Shown in pieces: positions 25,701 through 34,701 of a stretch of DNA of 64,000 nt. The stretch lies in the NCBI RefSeq assembly GCF_000621205.1, contig NZ_JHYY01000013.1, forward strand, positions 62,001 through 126,000. Reading direction: 5' to 3'. The stretch's first letter is position 1, and every line of letters starts with the position of its first letter. The notes under the pieces were generated by a model. The model ran no database searches and had not been told where the DNA came from. It was given only the letters and a program-made list of their open reading frames with translations. Both the position numbers and the translations under genes were made by a program. This DNA comes from Halotalea alkalilenta DSM 17697. Lineage in GTDB: Bacteria; Pseudomonadota; Gammaproteobacteria; Pseudomonadales; Halomonadaceae.

Positions 25701-26039
25701 CTAACGATACTCGACGACCAGCAGTGCGCCGCTGGTATCGCTGCGCCCGACACCGGGCACTTCCTGCCAGCGGTAGGCGATCATCGGGGTCTGCGCACTG
25801 GCGCCCGACAGCATGGCGATGCTCTGGTTACCGACGATGGTGGGGCGCGCGACCTCGAGCGAGGCGCGCTGCGGACAAGAAGATAGAGAAAGGTGACGGC
25901 TCCCGAGCTCGATACTGCAGGTCGGCTCGACGACCGAGCCACCGAAGTGGACCGTGCCTCCCGCCGCTTGAACCGCGGTACTCCCAATCCCCGCAAGCAG
26001 CGCGACCAAGCCTACGCTCAGGTACATACGCATGTTCAT
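25701..26039 (-). CDS. Short type 1 fimbrial-like protein
   Basis: A 112-residue secreted protein with a Sec signal peptide (cleavage after TAVQA) and a truncated-looking pilin domain: GTVHFGGSVVEPTCSIEL with a first cysteine, a second at LSSCPQ, and a C-terminus ending LLVVEYR. Chaperone-usher pilins usually have 150-190 residues, so this is short, but signal, both cysteines and the terminal beta-strand are present. GGAGGGG precedes the ATG by 8 bases. It lies 440 bp downstream of the fimbrial adhesin gene on the same strand, separated by a hairpin, so it is probably transcribed apart from the main operon. It could be a minor pilin, a terminator subunit or a periplasmic inhibitor of assembly. 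Confidence 0.75.
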   Translation of the reverse strand: MNMRMYLSVGLVALLAGIGSTAVQAAGGTVHFGGSVVEPTCSIELGSRHLSLSSCPQRASLEVARPTIVGNQSIAMLSGASAQTPMIAYRWQEVPGVGRSDTSGALLVVEYR

Positions 26040-26143
26040 GGCTATCCCCTCCGAACTCAGTCACTGATGGAAGTCGCCCGCAACCCGCTGTATGGCCTCT
26101 TTTCTTTTTGTCTTTCCTATCCGTAGTCGAATGCAGCCCTCTA

Positions 26144-26167
26144 TGGTGTCTATCGTGGTGTCTATCG
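26144..26167. repeat. 12-bp tandem repeat upstream of the short fimbrial gene
   Basis: TGGTGTCTATCG occurs twice in tandem, followed by TGATATAGACC, whose ATAGACC is the inverse of GGTCTAT-like sequence in the repeats. It lies about 105 bp upstream of the start codon, a position suited to a regulator. The rest of 26040-26480 holds only the hairpin at 26343-26366. Confidence 0.5.
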
Positions 26168-26342
26168 TGATATAGACCGGCTCGGCCCCAGCGATGACGC
26201 CGCCCGGGCCCTCATTTTCCACTATCGACAATTTTTGCCAGCTCTGTAGGAAAATTCCCGGCACGAGGCTTCAGCCAATCGGTGCGGCTAAGCGTGGCGA
26301 TCCCTCGCCGCCGATCTGCCGCCGGGTACGCCGAAAATGCGA

Positions 26343-26366
26343 GCACCGCGCTAGAAGGCGCGGTGC
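26343..26366 (-). terminator. Hairpin after the fimbrial adhesin gene
   Basis: GCACCGCGC (26343-26351) and GCGCGGTGC (26358-26366) are perfect 9-bp arms with a 6-base loop, 115 bp after the adhesin stop codon. On the minus strand TCGCATTTTCGG follows, a weak U-tract, so termination of the fimbrial operon here is probable rather than certain. Confidence 0.5.
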
Positions 26367-26480
26367 GAAACGATAGGGTGCGTCATCGCGGTCGCTGGGT
26401 TCCCCACTGGCGTTTCGCAGCGAGGAATTGACCCAGCGTAGTTCAGGTGAGAGGAGTGATCTTGCCGCTCGCGTCGCCGC

Positions 26481-27548
26481 TCATTGATAGGTGACGTTAT
26501 AGGTGGCGATTGCGTGCACCTTGCCCGCGCGCGCATTGGGCTGGGTTTGGTAGTAGCGTGCCAACAGCTGCATCACCACCGGGCTGTCGCCCTCGTTGGC
26601 ATTGAGCCTGGCGAGCCTCAAGGTCTCGCCCAGCGCGATCGGCGTGTTGCCACGGCCGCGGTCGTCGAGCATCTGGATGCCAATGCCCGAGGCGGCGTCG
26701 CCACCGGACTCTTCGTTTCTCAGTACGCCTTGGGAGGCATTGGTGCCTGGAGCGGCGTTACCGGCGAAGCTCACATAGACGTCGGCGAAGGTGCCCGAGA
26801 TCCCAGAGCCGCCGTTGCAGCGCATATCGAGCGAGAACGGCATTTCTCCCTGGGTGCTGCCGACGCCGCTGAAACCGGAGAGCGGTACGGCGGCCAGGCT
26901 GATCGTCTGGTTGCGCTGACCAAGGATCGAACAGGTAGGCGAGATGATCGTGATCGCCTCGCCGGAAATCCTCGACTCGAGCATCGGATCGTTGCGATTG
27001 CTGCTCAGCCGATAGGAACTGTAGGTCCCCGACGTCAGCGCCCCACTGCCGGTGGACGACTCGGTCTTGATGATTTCGACTACGAACCTGGAACCCGCCA
27101 GGGTATAGCTGGTGCCGCCCAAGCCCCCGGAGATCGGCAGCGAGTGGGGATAGCGCACATCGCCGACGCTGTCACCAGCGCCCAGCCGGCTGAGCCGGAT
27201 GCCGATTCCGCGGATGTTGGTCTGGTAGACCGAGTCGCCGAGGGCCACGAAGCCGGGAATCACCACTACCCCTTCCGCGGTATCGGACTGCCACCTGGTA
27301 CAGCTCACCACCGTTCGGCTGCTCGCCTGGATGGGGAACTCCCGGCGTACCAGCACATCGCCCACGGCGGACTCCTGCGGTACCACGACGCGACCGACGT
27401 TCATCTCCACTACCGCGGTTCTGACCGTGCCGTTCCTGGTGCAGGCCGCATGGGCAGTCCCCTGGGCCAATAGGCCGAAGCAAAGCAGCGCACCACCAAG
27501 GGCCAGCGATAGCGGATGCATGCGCACCACTCCCAGCAAGCGATTCAT
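26481..27548 (-). CDS. Fimbrial tip adhesin (two-domain)
   Basis: A 355-residue chaperone-usher adhesin. A signal peptide (to about residue 34) is followed by an N-terminal lectin- or receptor-binding-like domain with no recognised specificity (about 35-200), then a pilin domain (about 205-355). The pilin domain begins ISPTCSILGQRNQTISLAAVPLSGFSG, includes RCNGGSGISGTFADVYVSF, and ends with a beta-strand ATYNVTYQ that should be completed by the chaperone. It is the last gene of the fimbrial operon, its ATG overlapping the usher stop by 4 bp. Its size and position match FimH/CupA6-like tip proteins. The ligand is unknown. Confidence 0.85.
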   Translation of the reverse strand: MNRLLGVVRMHPLSLALGGALLCFGLLAQGTAHAACTRNGTVRTAVVEMNVGRVVVPQESAVGDVLVRREFPIQASSRTVVSCTRWQSDTAEGVVVIPGFVALGDSVYQTNIRGIGIRLSRLGAGDSVGDVRYPHSLPISGGLGGTSYTLAGSRFVVEIIKTESSTGSGALTSGTYSSYRLSSNRNDPMLESRISGEAITIISPTCSILGQRNQTISLAAVPLSGFSGVGSTQGEMPFSLDMRCNGGSGISGTFADVYVSFAGNAAPGTNASQGVLRNEESGGDAASGIGIQMLDDRGRGNTPIALGETLRLARLNANEGDSPVVMQLLARYYQTQPNARAGKVHAIATYNVTYQ

Positions 27549-30196
27549 TCACACACTCCTTCGAGCATCACGTAGCCATCGCCCTTGCGTTGCTCCTCGG
27601 GCACCTCGTACTCGATCTCGCACCGTTCGCTCTCGCCCGCACCCAGGTGCACGGCCAGCCGCCCTTGCATAAGGTCGGTGCGCACGAAGATGGTGCTGCC
27701 CTGCCCCACTACACCAACGCTCTGGCCTTCTCCATCGGTCACTTCGGCACCGAAGGGCAACGGCGCTGTCCCAGCGTGAGCCGCACGAATCAGGATCGAG
27801 CGGCCGGTGACGGTGGCGAAGCTCACCTTGGTGATCGCGCCGCCGAAGGGGGCGACCTGGCGCACCGTGTTACGCAGTTCGACATTGGCCGAGGTGCCCA
27901 GCGGATCGATTTCGATCGTGTTCAAGCGGTAGGGACGCACATAGGGCACCAGCGCATAGCCATTGGCGTCGATCCGGGCCCCGGGGGCGCTCGGCAACAG
28001 GGCGCCTTCGGCGTCGGGCGCTTCGACCAGCACCATCGTGTCGGTGCCTTGCGGTGCGAACGTCGCTCCGCCCTGATGCAGCACCACGGCACCCATCGCG
28101 CCCACCGAAGCCTGGCGGTAGCTGCGGCTCTGGCTGAAGTTGCCGTTCAAGGTCGAGTAGGGAGCGCGATAGGTGGCTCCGAACGAGCCTGCGTTGTCTC
28201 CACCACGCTGCTGGCTCACTGAGGCGGTGTAGCTGATGTTGCGGTCCACTCCGGCGGCACCGTTGATGCCGATGCGAGACTCCTGGTACCTGGCATCCTC
28301 GAAGCCCAAGCCACCGGTCAGGTTGGCGCTGGCCCCGCCGCCGGTTCCCAGCGGGTAGGAAAAGCTCAGGTAGTAACGGGTGCCGCTGTCGTCGTAGCGC
28401 TCGTTGACCCGGCCCGCGGAGAGCGAGTAGGACAGCGCCCCGAGCATGTTGTTGTAGTTGATCTGGTACTCCCGCTGGGTGCCCGCCTCTCCCCAGTAGT
28501 CCGAGATTCGCGCATTGAAGTAGATCCCTCCCCATCCGCCCGGCAGGTTCTGGCTCACGGTCGCGGTCAAACCGTTGCGTTCGCGCCGCATCGTCTGCGG
28601 GTCACGTCCGCGGCGGACGTACTCATGCGCGTAGAGAGCGTCGTTGACGCTGAAGTAGTCGCTGGTGGAATAGCGATAGGCGGCCAGCACCAGGTTGGTG
28701 CTGGTGCGCGCGAACATCCGGTTGAAGCTCAAGCGGTAGCGCTGGCCGCTATAGCTCGACCGCCCAGCGAGATCGGTCTGCGCATGGGTCATGTCGAACG
28801 ACATCGCGCCCCAGCGCGTGTTCCAACCAGTCCCCAGCAGCACCGAGTTGTAGCCATCGAACCCGGTATTGCCCAGGTAGCCGGTGAACAGGTTGGTCAA
28901 CCCACGCTGGTAGGTCGCCTGGTAGAGCGCGGAGTCGTCGCTCAGGTAGTCGTAGTCCACCCGCCCGACCGAGAGCGCGTAGCGGCTATGGCCGACCCGC
29001 AGGAGCTGGGTGATCGAGGCATAGGGAATGGCGAAGGTACGCTCGCGTCCGTCCGCCTCGGAGATCGTCACCTGCAGTTCGTTACCGAAACCGGAGGGAT
29101 AGAGATCATCGATCAGAAAAGGACCCGGGGTGACGTTCACCCGATAGAGGACATTACCGTCCTGGCGGATCGTGACCAGCGCGTTGGTTTCCGCCACGCC
29201 CCTGATTTCAGGCGCATAGTTGCGCATGCCATCGGGCAGCATGTTGTCGTCGGTACGCAGGTCGACCCCGCGTAGCCGGGTGCTGTCGAAGAACTCCCCA
29301 TTGGTGCTGACGTCGCCCAGGGTGATCTGCGACTTGATCGATGCGATGCCGCGCTGCAGATAGGTCCGATTGCTATCCCAGCGCGTGCCGCCGGAGTAGC
29401 CGCTGCCATCCTGCCAGTTGAGCGAGCCCTGGTGCTTGAACAGCCATCCGGCATGGCTGAAGCCGATATCCAAGCCTAGGTAGGCCGAGGAGAAATCACC
29501 GCCCTGGTAGGCGCTATAGTGCGTATTGTAGGCGTTGAAGTTGTAGCCGACGTTGGCTGCGGTAATGCCCTCGCTCCAGAACGAAGGGGAGACATAGTTC
29601 CTCGCTTGGCGCCGGAGATAGGTCTGGGGAACGATGAGATCCAGCCGCAGCGAGGAAGGGTCGAAGCTCACCCGTGCGTTCGGATCGTCGATCCAGCTCG
29701 ATAGCGGCTCGCAGGCGTTGGGATCGTCACGCAGCACCGCTGGTAGCAGGCTGGTGTCGATCCCGAACTGATCGAACATCAGCCGGGTAAAACACAGCGT
29801 CGCCTGGGGCTCTCCCTCGACGTTGCGAAAGGTCAGCGTGAAGCGCCCTTTCCACTCGCTATTGGTGTAGATATCGCTTTCGTACCGACCCGCCAGGATC
29901 GGATTGGTGGTGGAAAAGCGAGAAAGATCGGCCTTGCCAGCGTCACCGAAGAGGAAGCCGTTATTGAACACGGCCGCGGTTGCACTCGAATCTTCCGCTG
30001 GCGCATCGCCTTCATCGCGATCGATCGCACCGGGCTCACCCCCGGTATCGGCCACCGCCTGGGCGGTGCAGACTCCCGCCATCGCGAGCCATAGCAGGAT
30101 GCCAGGAGCGCAGACGTTGCATGAAAACCTGCTCATGACAACGAAACCCAGCCGGGCAACAATATTCTTGAGCGTGTAATTGATCATGCCCGCCAT
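27545..30196 (-). CDS. Fimbrial outer-membrane usher protein
   Basis: An 883-residue usher of the FimD/PapC family, forming the outer-membrane pore through which chaperone-bound subunits pass. An N-terminal periplasmic domain (FNNGFLFGDAGKADLSRFS, LPAVLRDDPNACEPLSSWI) precedes the barrel region and the plug-domain segment (PEIRGVAETNALVTIRQDGNVLYRVNVTPGPFLIDDLYPSGFGNELQVTISEADGR), and the C-terminal domains end with a cysteine-containing YEVPEEQRKGDGYVMLEGVC. The signal peptide is unusually placed: the hydrophobic core GILLWLAMAGVCTAQA begins at about residue 33. An internal ATG at 30136 (MSRFSCN) would give a more ordinary signal peptide and is a serious alternative start. It follows the chaperone gene by 41 bp. 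Confidence 0.95.
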   Translation of the reverse strand: MAGMINYTLKNIVARLGFVVMSRFSCNVCAPGILLWLAMAGVCTAQAVADTGGEPGAIDRDEGDAPAEDSSATAAVFNNGFLFGDAGKADLSRFSTTNPILAGRYESDIYTNSEWKGRFTLTFRNVEGEPQATLCFTRLMFDQFGIDTSLLPAVLRDDPNACEPLSSWIDDPNARVSFDPSSLRLDLIVPQTYLRRQARNYVSPSFWSEGITAANVGYNFNAYNTHYSAYQGGDFSSAYLGLDIGFSHAGWLFKHQGSLNWQDGSGYSGGTRWDSNRTYLQRGIASIKSQITLGDVSTNGEFFDSTRLRGVDLRTDDNMLPDGMRNYAPEIRGVAETNALVTIRQDGNVLYRVNVTPGPFLIDDLYPSGFGNELQVTISEADGRERTFAIPYASITQLLRVGHSRYALSVGRVDYDYLSDDSALYQATYQRGLTNLFTGYLGNTGFDGYNSVLLGTGWNTRWGAMSFDMTHAQTDLAGRSSYSGQRYRLSFNRMFARTSTNLVLAAYRYSTSDYFSVNDALYAHEYVRRGRDPQTMRRERNGLTATVSQNLPGGWGGIYFNARISDYWGEAGTQREYQINYNNMLGALSYSLSAGRVNERYDDSGTRYYLSFSYPLGTGGGASANLTGGLGFEDARYQESRIGINGAAGVDRNISYTASVSQQRGGDNAGSFGATYRAPYSTLNGNFSQSRSYRQASVGAMGAVVLHQGGATFAPQGTDTMVLVEAPDAEGALLPSAPGARIDANGYALVPYVRPYRLNTIEIDPLGTSANVELRNTVRQVAPFGGAITKVSFATVTGRSILIRAAHAGTAPLPFGAEVTDGEGQSVGVVGQGSTIFVRTDLMQGRLAVHLGAGESERCEIEYEVPEEQRKGDGYVMLEGVCE

Positions 30197-30237
30197 GCCT
30201 GGATCCCGTTCATGCCCGCATGAAAATCGACGATTTC

Positions 30238-30933
30238 TTACTCAACGACCGCTATCGAGTCATTACTCGAACCATAATCATTGATGTTCATGAAACGAAT
30301 TTTCTGACCCGCCGAAAGAGGAGAATCGAGAGAAACCTCTCGTTGAGAGAAAGGCGCGATCATATTGGCGTCATGACTAAGAGATTTATCTCCGGCCTCG
30401 GGAAAAATCTCGGTAACGGTGATGTAAAAGGGAGTTGGATTGTCGATACGCACCCCGCCTGGAACCGCCTTCCAGGTCATCTGCTGAACCGCCTGGGTGC
30501 GATTGGGCAGGCCGGCCGGACGATAGAACAGCTTCAAGCGCGAACGAATCGCCAGCTGCACGTAGTTGTCCTCGGCGCTGTCGGCGGGCGCGGGCGGGAT
30601 GTCCAGTACGTTCAGCCAATAGACGGACTCCCGGTCCTGGGGCAGCTGAGCGCCCTGGAAGTGGACTCTTACCGTCTGCCCCCCATTCGCTTCCAGCCGC
30701 GCCACCGGCGGGGTGATCACGAAGGGGACGGAAATCTGCTCAGGGGTCAGTGCCGCATTGCCATCATCGATCCATACTTGCGCCAGAGCGGGGCGATCGG
30801 CCTTGTTGCTCAGTTGCACGGTAATTTCCCGAGCATCACCGGGATAGATGAAGCGGGTACCATTGATAACGATGTTGTCCGCCAGGGAATACTGACAGAA
30901 TAAAAAAAGCACGCATGAATAAAGCCATTTCAT
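30238..30933 (-). CDS. Periplasmic pilus-assembly chaperone
   Basis: A 231-residue PapD/FimC-type chaperone with a Sec signal peptide (to about residue 18) and two immunoglobulin-like domains. Characteristic segments are the beta-strand NIVINGTRFIYPGDAREITVQLSNKADRPALAQVWID, the hydrophobic cap SVPFVITPPVARLEANGGQTVRV, and ESVYWLNVLDIPP in the G1 strand area. It donates the G1 strand to pilin subunits and delivers them to the usher. It follows the major pilin gene after a Rho-independent hairpin, so it should be expressed at a lower level than the pilin. Confidence 0.95.
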   Translation of the reverse strand: MKWLYSCVLFLFCQYSLADNIVINGTRFIYPGDAREITVQLSNKADRPALAQVWIDDGNAALTPEQISVPFVITPPVARLEANGGQTVRVHFQGAQLPQDRESVYWLNVLDIPPAPADSAEDNYVQLAIRSRLKLFYRPAGLPNRTQAVQQMTWKAVPGGVRIDNPTPFYITVTEIFPEAGDKSLSHDANMIAPFSQREVSLDSPLSAGQKIRFMNINDYGSSNDSIAVVE

Positions 30934-30975
30934 GGCCGTACCTCAAGAACGAATCACGACGAATGACCAGCGCAT

Positions 30976-31003
30976 GAAAAAATGGGCGCATTCATGCGCC
31001 CAT
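30976..31003 (-). terminator. Terminator/attenuator between major pilin and chaperone genes
   Basis: ATGGGCGCAT (30982-30991) and ATGCGCCCAT (30994-31003) pair perfectly over 10 bp with a 2-base loop. On the minus strand the stem is followed by a run of T (complement of 30977-30982). It sits 10 bases after the pilin stop codon and should end most transcripts there, with read-through feeding chaperone, usher and adhesin. Confidence 0.85.
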
Positions 31004-31013
31004 GGGCGTTGGC

Positions 31014-31607
31014 TTAGTTGTATTCGACTTGATAGGTCGCGTAGCTCTGGACGCCGCCAGCGGTGACCGCCTCGGGCGTCTGGGTGACATAGCCAACGTA
31101 ATAGGTGAACAGTGCCGAGGAGCCTTCGGTGGTATCAGCGGTGCTTTGTGCCTGCTCACCACCGGGAATGATGCGAGTGGTGCTGTCCAGCGACGTAGCG
31201 GTGGAAAGCGCCAGTTGGATGTTCGCGCCATCAGCGCCCAGCGAGTTGGCCAGATAGCCCGCGGCATCGCCCGAGGCACCCTGCAGCAGATTGCCGCCGA
31301 TCCAGCTGACGCTGAGGCTGCCTTCATCGATGCCGCTTGCCGCCGCCGTGCAGTCGGAAACCCGCACGGTGAAGGGAGTCGCTTTGTAGAAAGCGCCTGC
31401 GGTAGAGACTTCGGCGACCGAGACCGGTGCCAGATAGACGCTTGCGTCGCTGCCCTGGCCGTTGACCGAGATGGTGCAGGATACGTCGGTGACCTCTCCA
31501 TAGAAGTCGACGCGACCGCCGCCAACATCGTTGGTGGCTGCCAGCACGAGACCAGGCGAGGACAGCAGAGCCGCGGTCATCAACCCCATGGCGAATGTCT
31601 TGTTCAT
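31014..31607 (-). CDS. Major fimbrial subunit (pilin)
   Basis: A 197-residue type 1-like pilin with a 23-residue signal peptide ending LVLAA. The mature protein starts TNDVGGGRVDFYGEVTDVSCTISV, with the first disulfide cysteine, and has the second cysteine at VRVSDCTAAA. It ends SYATYQVEYN, with the penultimate-tyrosine beta-zipper typical of chaperone-usher subunits. AAGG stands upstream of the ATG. It is the first gene of the operon pilin-chaperone-usher-adhesin, the order found in CupA/CupB-like clusters. Confidence 0.92.
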   Translation of the reverse strand: MNKTFAMGLMTAALLSSPGLVLAATNDVGGGRVDFYGEVTDVSCTISVNGQGSDASVYLAPVSVAEVSTAGAFYKATPFTVRVSDCTAAASGIDEGSLSVSWIGGNLLQGASGDAAGYLANSLGADGANIQLALSTATSLDSTTRIIPGGEQAQSTADTTEGSSALFTYYVGYVTQTPEAVTAGGVQSYATYQVEYN

Positions 31608-31992
31608 GGTGTTCTACCTTCCGGATCACTTCATTGATGGTGAATACCTCCCCGCTCAGGGAGACATTGGCGTTACGTTCAAGAGAGGAGGCTTCACAGG
31701 TGTGGGGCATCATGGAGTGAGTGTCGCTGATCAGCGTTCTAGACGCCTCGGCCTGTCCTCTGACTTGAGCCATGGCCAAAATAATGACGACACGTCCCAA
31801 ATACCAGACAGGGAGTCCAAAACCAGAATTTTCTTACATTCCGTTACGAGAGAAGCGATGCGCCGCGAACGGGCGAACTCAGAGGGGAAAAAGCGAAGAA
31901 AGACACTTCCCAGCGCGGCCAGGGCGGCCGCGCCAGTCACCATTGAAGTCGATACGGACGGTTCTACTGCGGTCAGACGGTCGACGCGCGGG
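31608..31992. promoter_or_regulatory. Fimbrial operon promoter region with a perfect 12-bp palindrome
   Basis: This 385-bp stretch lies between the hybrid kinase stop and the pilin start and must carry the pilin promoter on the minus strand. The clearest element is the perfect palindrome CGCTGATCAGCG at 31725-31736, about 118 bp upstream of the pilin ATG, a suitable place for an activator site. No reliable -35/-10 pair could be fixed and no gene is seen. Confidence 0.45.
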
Positions 31993-34659
31993 TCAGCCGG
32001 CTGCTCGCCAGCGGAGCAGTTCGTCCGCATCCATGGGATGGGCGATCAGATACCCTTGCATGATCAAATCGTCGCCCAGCTTGCTCAGCCAGTAGCGATC
32101 CTGTTCACGCTCGAGCCCCTCGGCGACCACTCTGAGCCGCGCCACCCGCGCCATCCTCAGCACCAGCTGGAGCAGCGCGCGGCGCGGCTCGCTATCGGCG
32201 ATGCCATCGATGAAGCTGCCGATCAGCTTGAGCTCGACAGGCCCGAAGCGCAGCAGCTCTTCGACCGCGAAGCCGTTGGCGCCGAAACCATCGATCGACA
32301 GGGAGCAGCCCAGCGCGCGAAGCGGCGCGAGGCGATTCAGCGTCGACGCTCCGCCGGCGAGCAGCTCCTCTCCCTTGACCTCCCATACCAGCGCCTGCGC
32401 GGGCCAACGATGACGGGCGAGCGCGGCCTCGAGCCCAGCGAGGAAACTGCGGCTGTCGGCAAGTTCGAGCGGCAAATGGCAGGAGACTCTGAGCTTTGGC
32501 CACCGCGCACTGCGGCATTTGGCCATCGTTTCCAGCGTCTGATCGAGCAGGCCCAGGGTCAGCGGTTCGAGCAGCCCCTGGCGCGCGCAGGCGCCGAGGA
32601 AGCTCACAGGGCGCAGCACCTCGTTGCCCGAGCGCCGCCAGCGCGCCAGCGCCTCGACCCCGCAGACCCTACCGCTTGCGTCCACCTGGGGCTGGAAGAA
32701 CGGCACGAAATGGCCCTCCTCGATACCCAGGCGTATCTCCTCGACGAGAGGATCGCTGTCGTAGGCGCTCGATGCAGCGCTCGCCAACCGTTCCTCGATC
32801 AGCCGCTCGAGATGCAGGGTGAGTTCGACTACCCGGTGATAGCACGAAACCACGTCGGCCCCCATCGAGGTCGCGTCGTCATTCTCCTCCAGCGCAAGCT
32901 CCAGAGCCGCGGCTTGATCCGCAAGGGGAGCGAAGCGCAGGCTTTCGGCCCCGCCCTTGAGCCGATGAGCCAGTCGCTTGATCGTCACTCGCTCGCCGCC
33001 GTCGAAGGCATCGACCAGGGCGCTCAAATCCTCGCGATTGGTGTCGCGCATCGCATTGAGGAACTCACGCACGAACCCTTCGTTACCGCCGCCGAGCACC
33101 CGGAGCAGCTCCCCGTCCAGGCGTCCAGGCAGCGTAATGCCCTGGTCGTTGCCGAGATGGTGGGCAAGGCAATCGGCCAGCGCATCGACGGACCGATGCT
33201 TGCCGATCACCGCATCCACCTCCGATTCGAACCGTCTATCGAGCAGCGCTTCTCCGGCGCTTCGCACCACGATCAGCATCCGCGGCTTCGATGCCCGCAT
33301 CCGCTCGTAGCGCCGCAGCAGGCGAATCAGTTGGAAGCCATTGAACCGGGGCATGTTCAAGTCGGTGATCAGTACATCGAAGGCATGCTTGCGCAGCAGG
33401 CTGCGCGCGGCATCTCCATCGGCAGCCTCGTACGCCAGTGCGCCCCAGCTTTCCAGGCAGTGGCGCAGCAGCATGCGAGTGGCATCGTGGTCTTCGACCA
33501 CCAGCACCCGTCGGCCATTGAGGCTGGGCCTGGCGGCGGTCGAGACCTGCGGTTCGAAGCTCTCGACCACCGCGTGCTCCAGCGCGATACGCAGCAGGAA
33601 AGTGCTGCCACTGCCGTGGCGACTGGTCAGCGAAAGCTGTCCGCCCATCAGTTCGGCCAGACTGCGGCTGATGAACAGTCCCAGCCCGGTACCGATCGTC
33701 TGGCCATCCACCAGCCGCGAAAAAGGCTGGAACAAACGCTCCTGGTCGGCTTCCCGGATACCGATGCCGGAGTCCTCGACGCAGAGCGAAATCAGCTGAC
33801 GACGACCGTCGCTGCTCAACGCTGCGTGCAGGCGCAGAACTATCTCGCCGCGCTCGGTGAACTTGAGCGCATTGCTGAGCAGGTTGGCGACCACTTGTCG
33901 CAGCCTGCGGCGGTCACCGCGCACCTCGAGACGCTCGGCATCCCCCATCTCGACGATGAAGCTCAGTCCCTTGGCTTCGATCTGGCCGGCGAACAGCTCG
34001 CTCAGCTCGTCCATCAGCTGGACCAGGTCGAAGTTCTCATAATGCAGCTGCAGCCGACCGGCCACCGCACTGGAGGCATCGAGCATGTCGTCGACCAGCC
34101 CGCACAGCTCCCGGGAGGTGGTCAGGGCGATCCCTCCCAACTGGCTGGCGCGCCCATCCTCGAGCAAGGTTTGCTGCAGCTCTAGGCTCGTGGTCACCGC
34201 GCTCAGCTGGGTGCGCAGCTCATGGCCGAGGTTCGCGAGCAGAGGATCACCCAGGCGCGCCGTTCGTCCCGGAGTCCACCTGCGCTCAGCGTTGAAGTCG
34301 AACGGGCGCCAGATCAGCTGGTAGAGCGGGCCGGCGGCATCCTCCCCGGCACGCAGCACCCAGCAAGGGCCGGATATGAAGCCACCGAAGAGCATCTCTT
34401 CGAGCATTCGCGGCTGCTGCGATTCGTCCTCGAACAGCTGCTCGATCATACTGATCACCTGCTGGGCATTCTCCGTGCCACCGAACAGCCGCGCCGCCCG
34501 CTCCGAGTCGGCGACGGGCAGGTATCGAGGGCACTCACCCAATACATCGGTGGCATGGGCATTGGCCCAGGCCACAGCGTAATCGCGCCGAAAGACCAAT
34601 AGGGCGATCGGCAGGACTTCCCACCCTTCGAACAGAGCATCGCGCAAGGTTTGTCGCAT
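31993..34659 (-). CDS. Cytosolic hybrid histidine kinase with REC, HPt and degenerate EAL domains
   Basis: An 888-residue signalling protein without membrane segments. In order: a PAS-like sensor (about 10-120), HisKA with phospho-acceptor H146 (NLGHELRTQLSA), HATPase (about 245-360, ending with DSGIGI and GTGLGL), a receiver with D433 (DVLITDLNMP), an HPt domain with H565 (RLAHRLKGG), and an EAL domain (about 640-885). The EAL domain keeps E669 (GVEALARW), K811 and E847, but the catalytic DDFG reads D790-G-F-G, and the usual asparagine of the NLS motif is replaced (SCHLP), so phosphodiesterase activity is doubtful. It lies between a fimbrial operon and a LuxR-type response regulator gene, 42 bp after the latter. 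This resembles the Roc/Sad systems that control Cup fimbriae in Pseudomonas, where the EAL domain is on a separate protein. Confidence 0.88.
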   Translation of the reverse strand: MRQTLRDALFEGWEVLPIALLVFRRDYAVAWANAHATDVLGECPRYLPVADSERAARLFGGTENAQQVISMIEQLFEDESQQPRMLEEMLFGGFISGPCWVLRAGEDAAGPLYQLIWRPFDFNAERRWTPGRTARLGDPLLANLGHELRTQLSAVTTSLELQQTLLEDGRASQLGGIALTTSRELCGLVDDMLDASSAVAGRLQLHYENFDLVQLMDELSELFAGQIEAKGLSFIVEMGDAERLEVRGDRRRLRQVVANLLSNALKFTERGEIVLRLHAALSSDGRRQLISLCVEDSGIGIREADQERLFQPFSRLVDGQTIGTGLGLFISRSLAELMGGQLSLTSRHGSGSTFLLRIALEHAVVESFEPQVSTAARPSLNGRRVLVVEDHDATRMLLRHCLESWGALAYEAADGDAARSLLRKHAFDVLITDLNMPRFNGFQLIRLLRRYERMRASKPRMLIVVRSAGEALLDRRFESEVDAVIGKHRSVDALADCLAHHLGNDQGITLPGRLDGELLRVLGGGNEGFVREFLNAMRDTNREDLSALVDAFDGGERVTIKRLAHRLKGGAESLRFAPLADQAAALELALEENDDATSMGADVVSCYHRVVELTLHLERLIEERLASAASSAYDSDPLVEEIRLGIEEGHFVPFFQPQVDASGRVCGVEALARWRRSGNEVLRPVSFLGACARQGLLEPLTLGLLDQTLETMAKCRSARWPKLRVSCHLPLELADSRSFLAGLEAALARHRWPAQALVWEVKGEELLAGGASTLNRLAPLRALGCSLSIDGFGANGFAVEELLRFGPVELKLIGSFIDGIADSEPRRALLQLVLRMARVARLRVVAEGLEREQDRYWLSKLGDDLIMQGYLIAHPMDADELLRWRAAG

Positions 34660-34701
34660 CCATTCATCTCCCCGCTGGCGCGAGCGCGTCCCGATCCAGC
34701 G

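Noticed and set aside
31531-34185. A very long open frame antisense to the hybrid kinase
   Set aside because: High GC with strong third-position bias opens antisense frames; the opposite strand encodes clear kinase domains and this frame shows no family.
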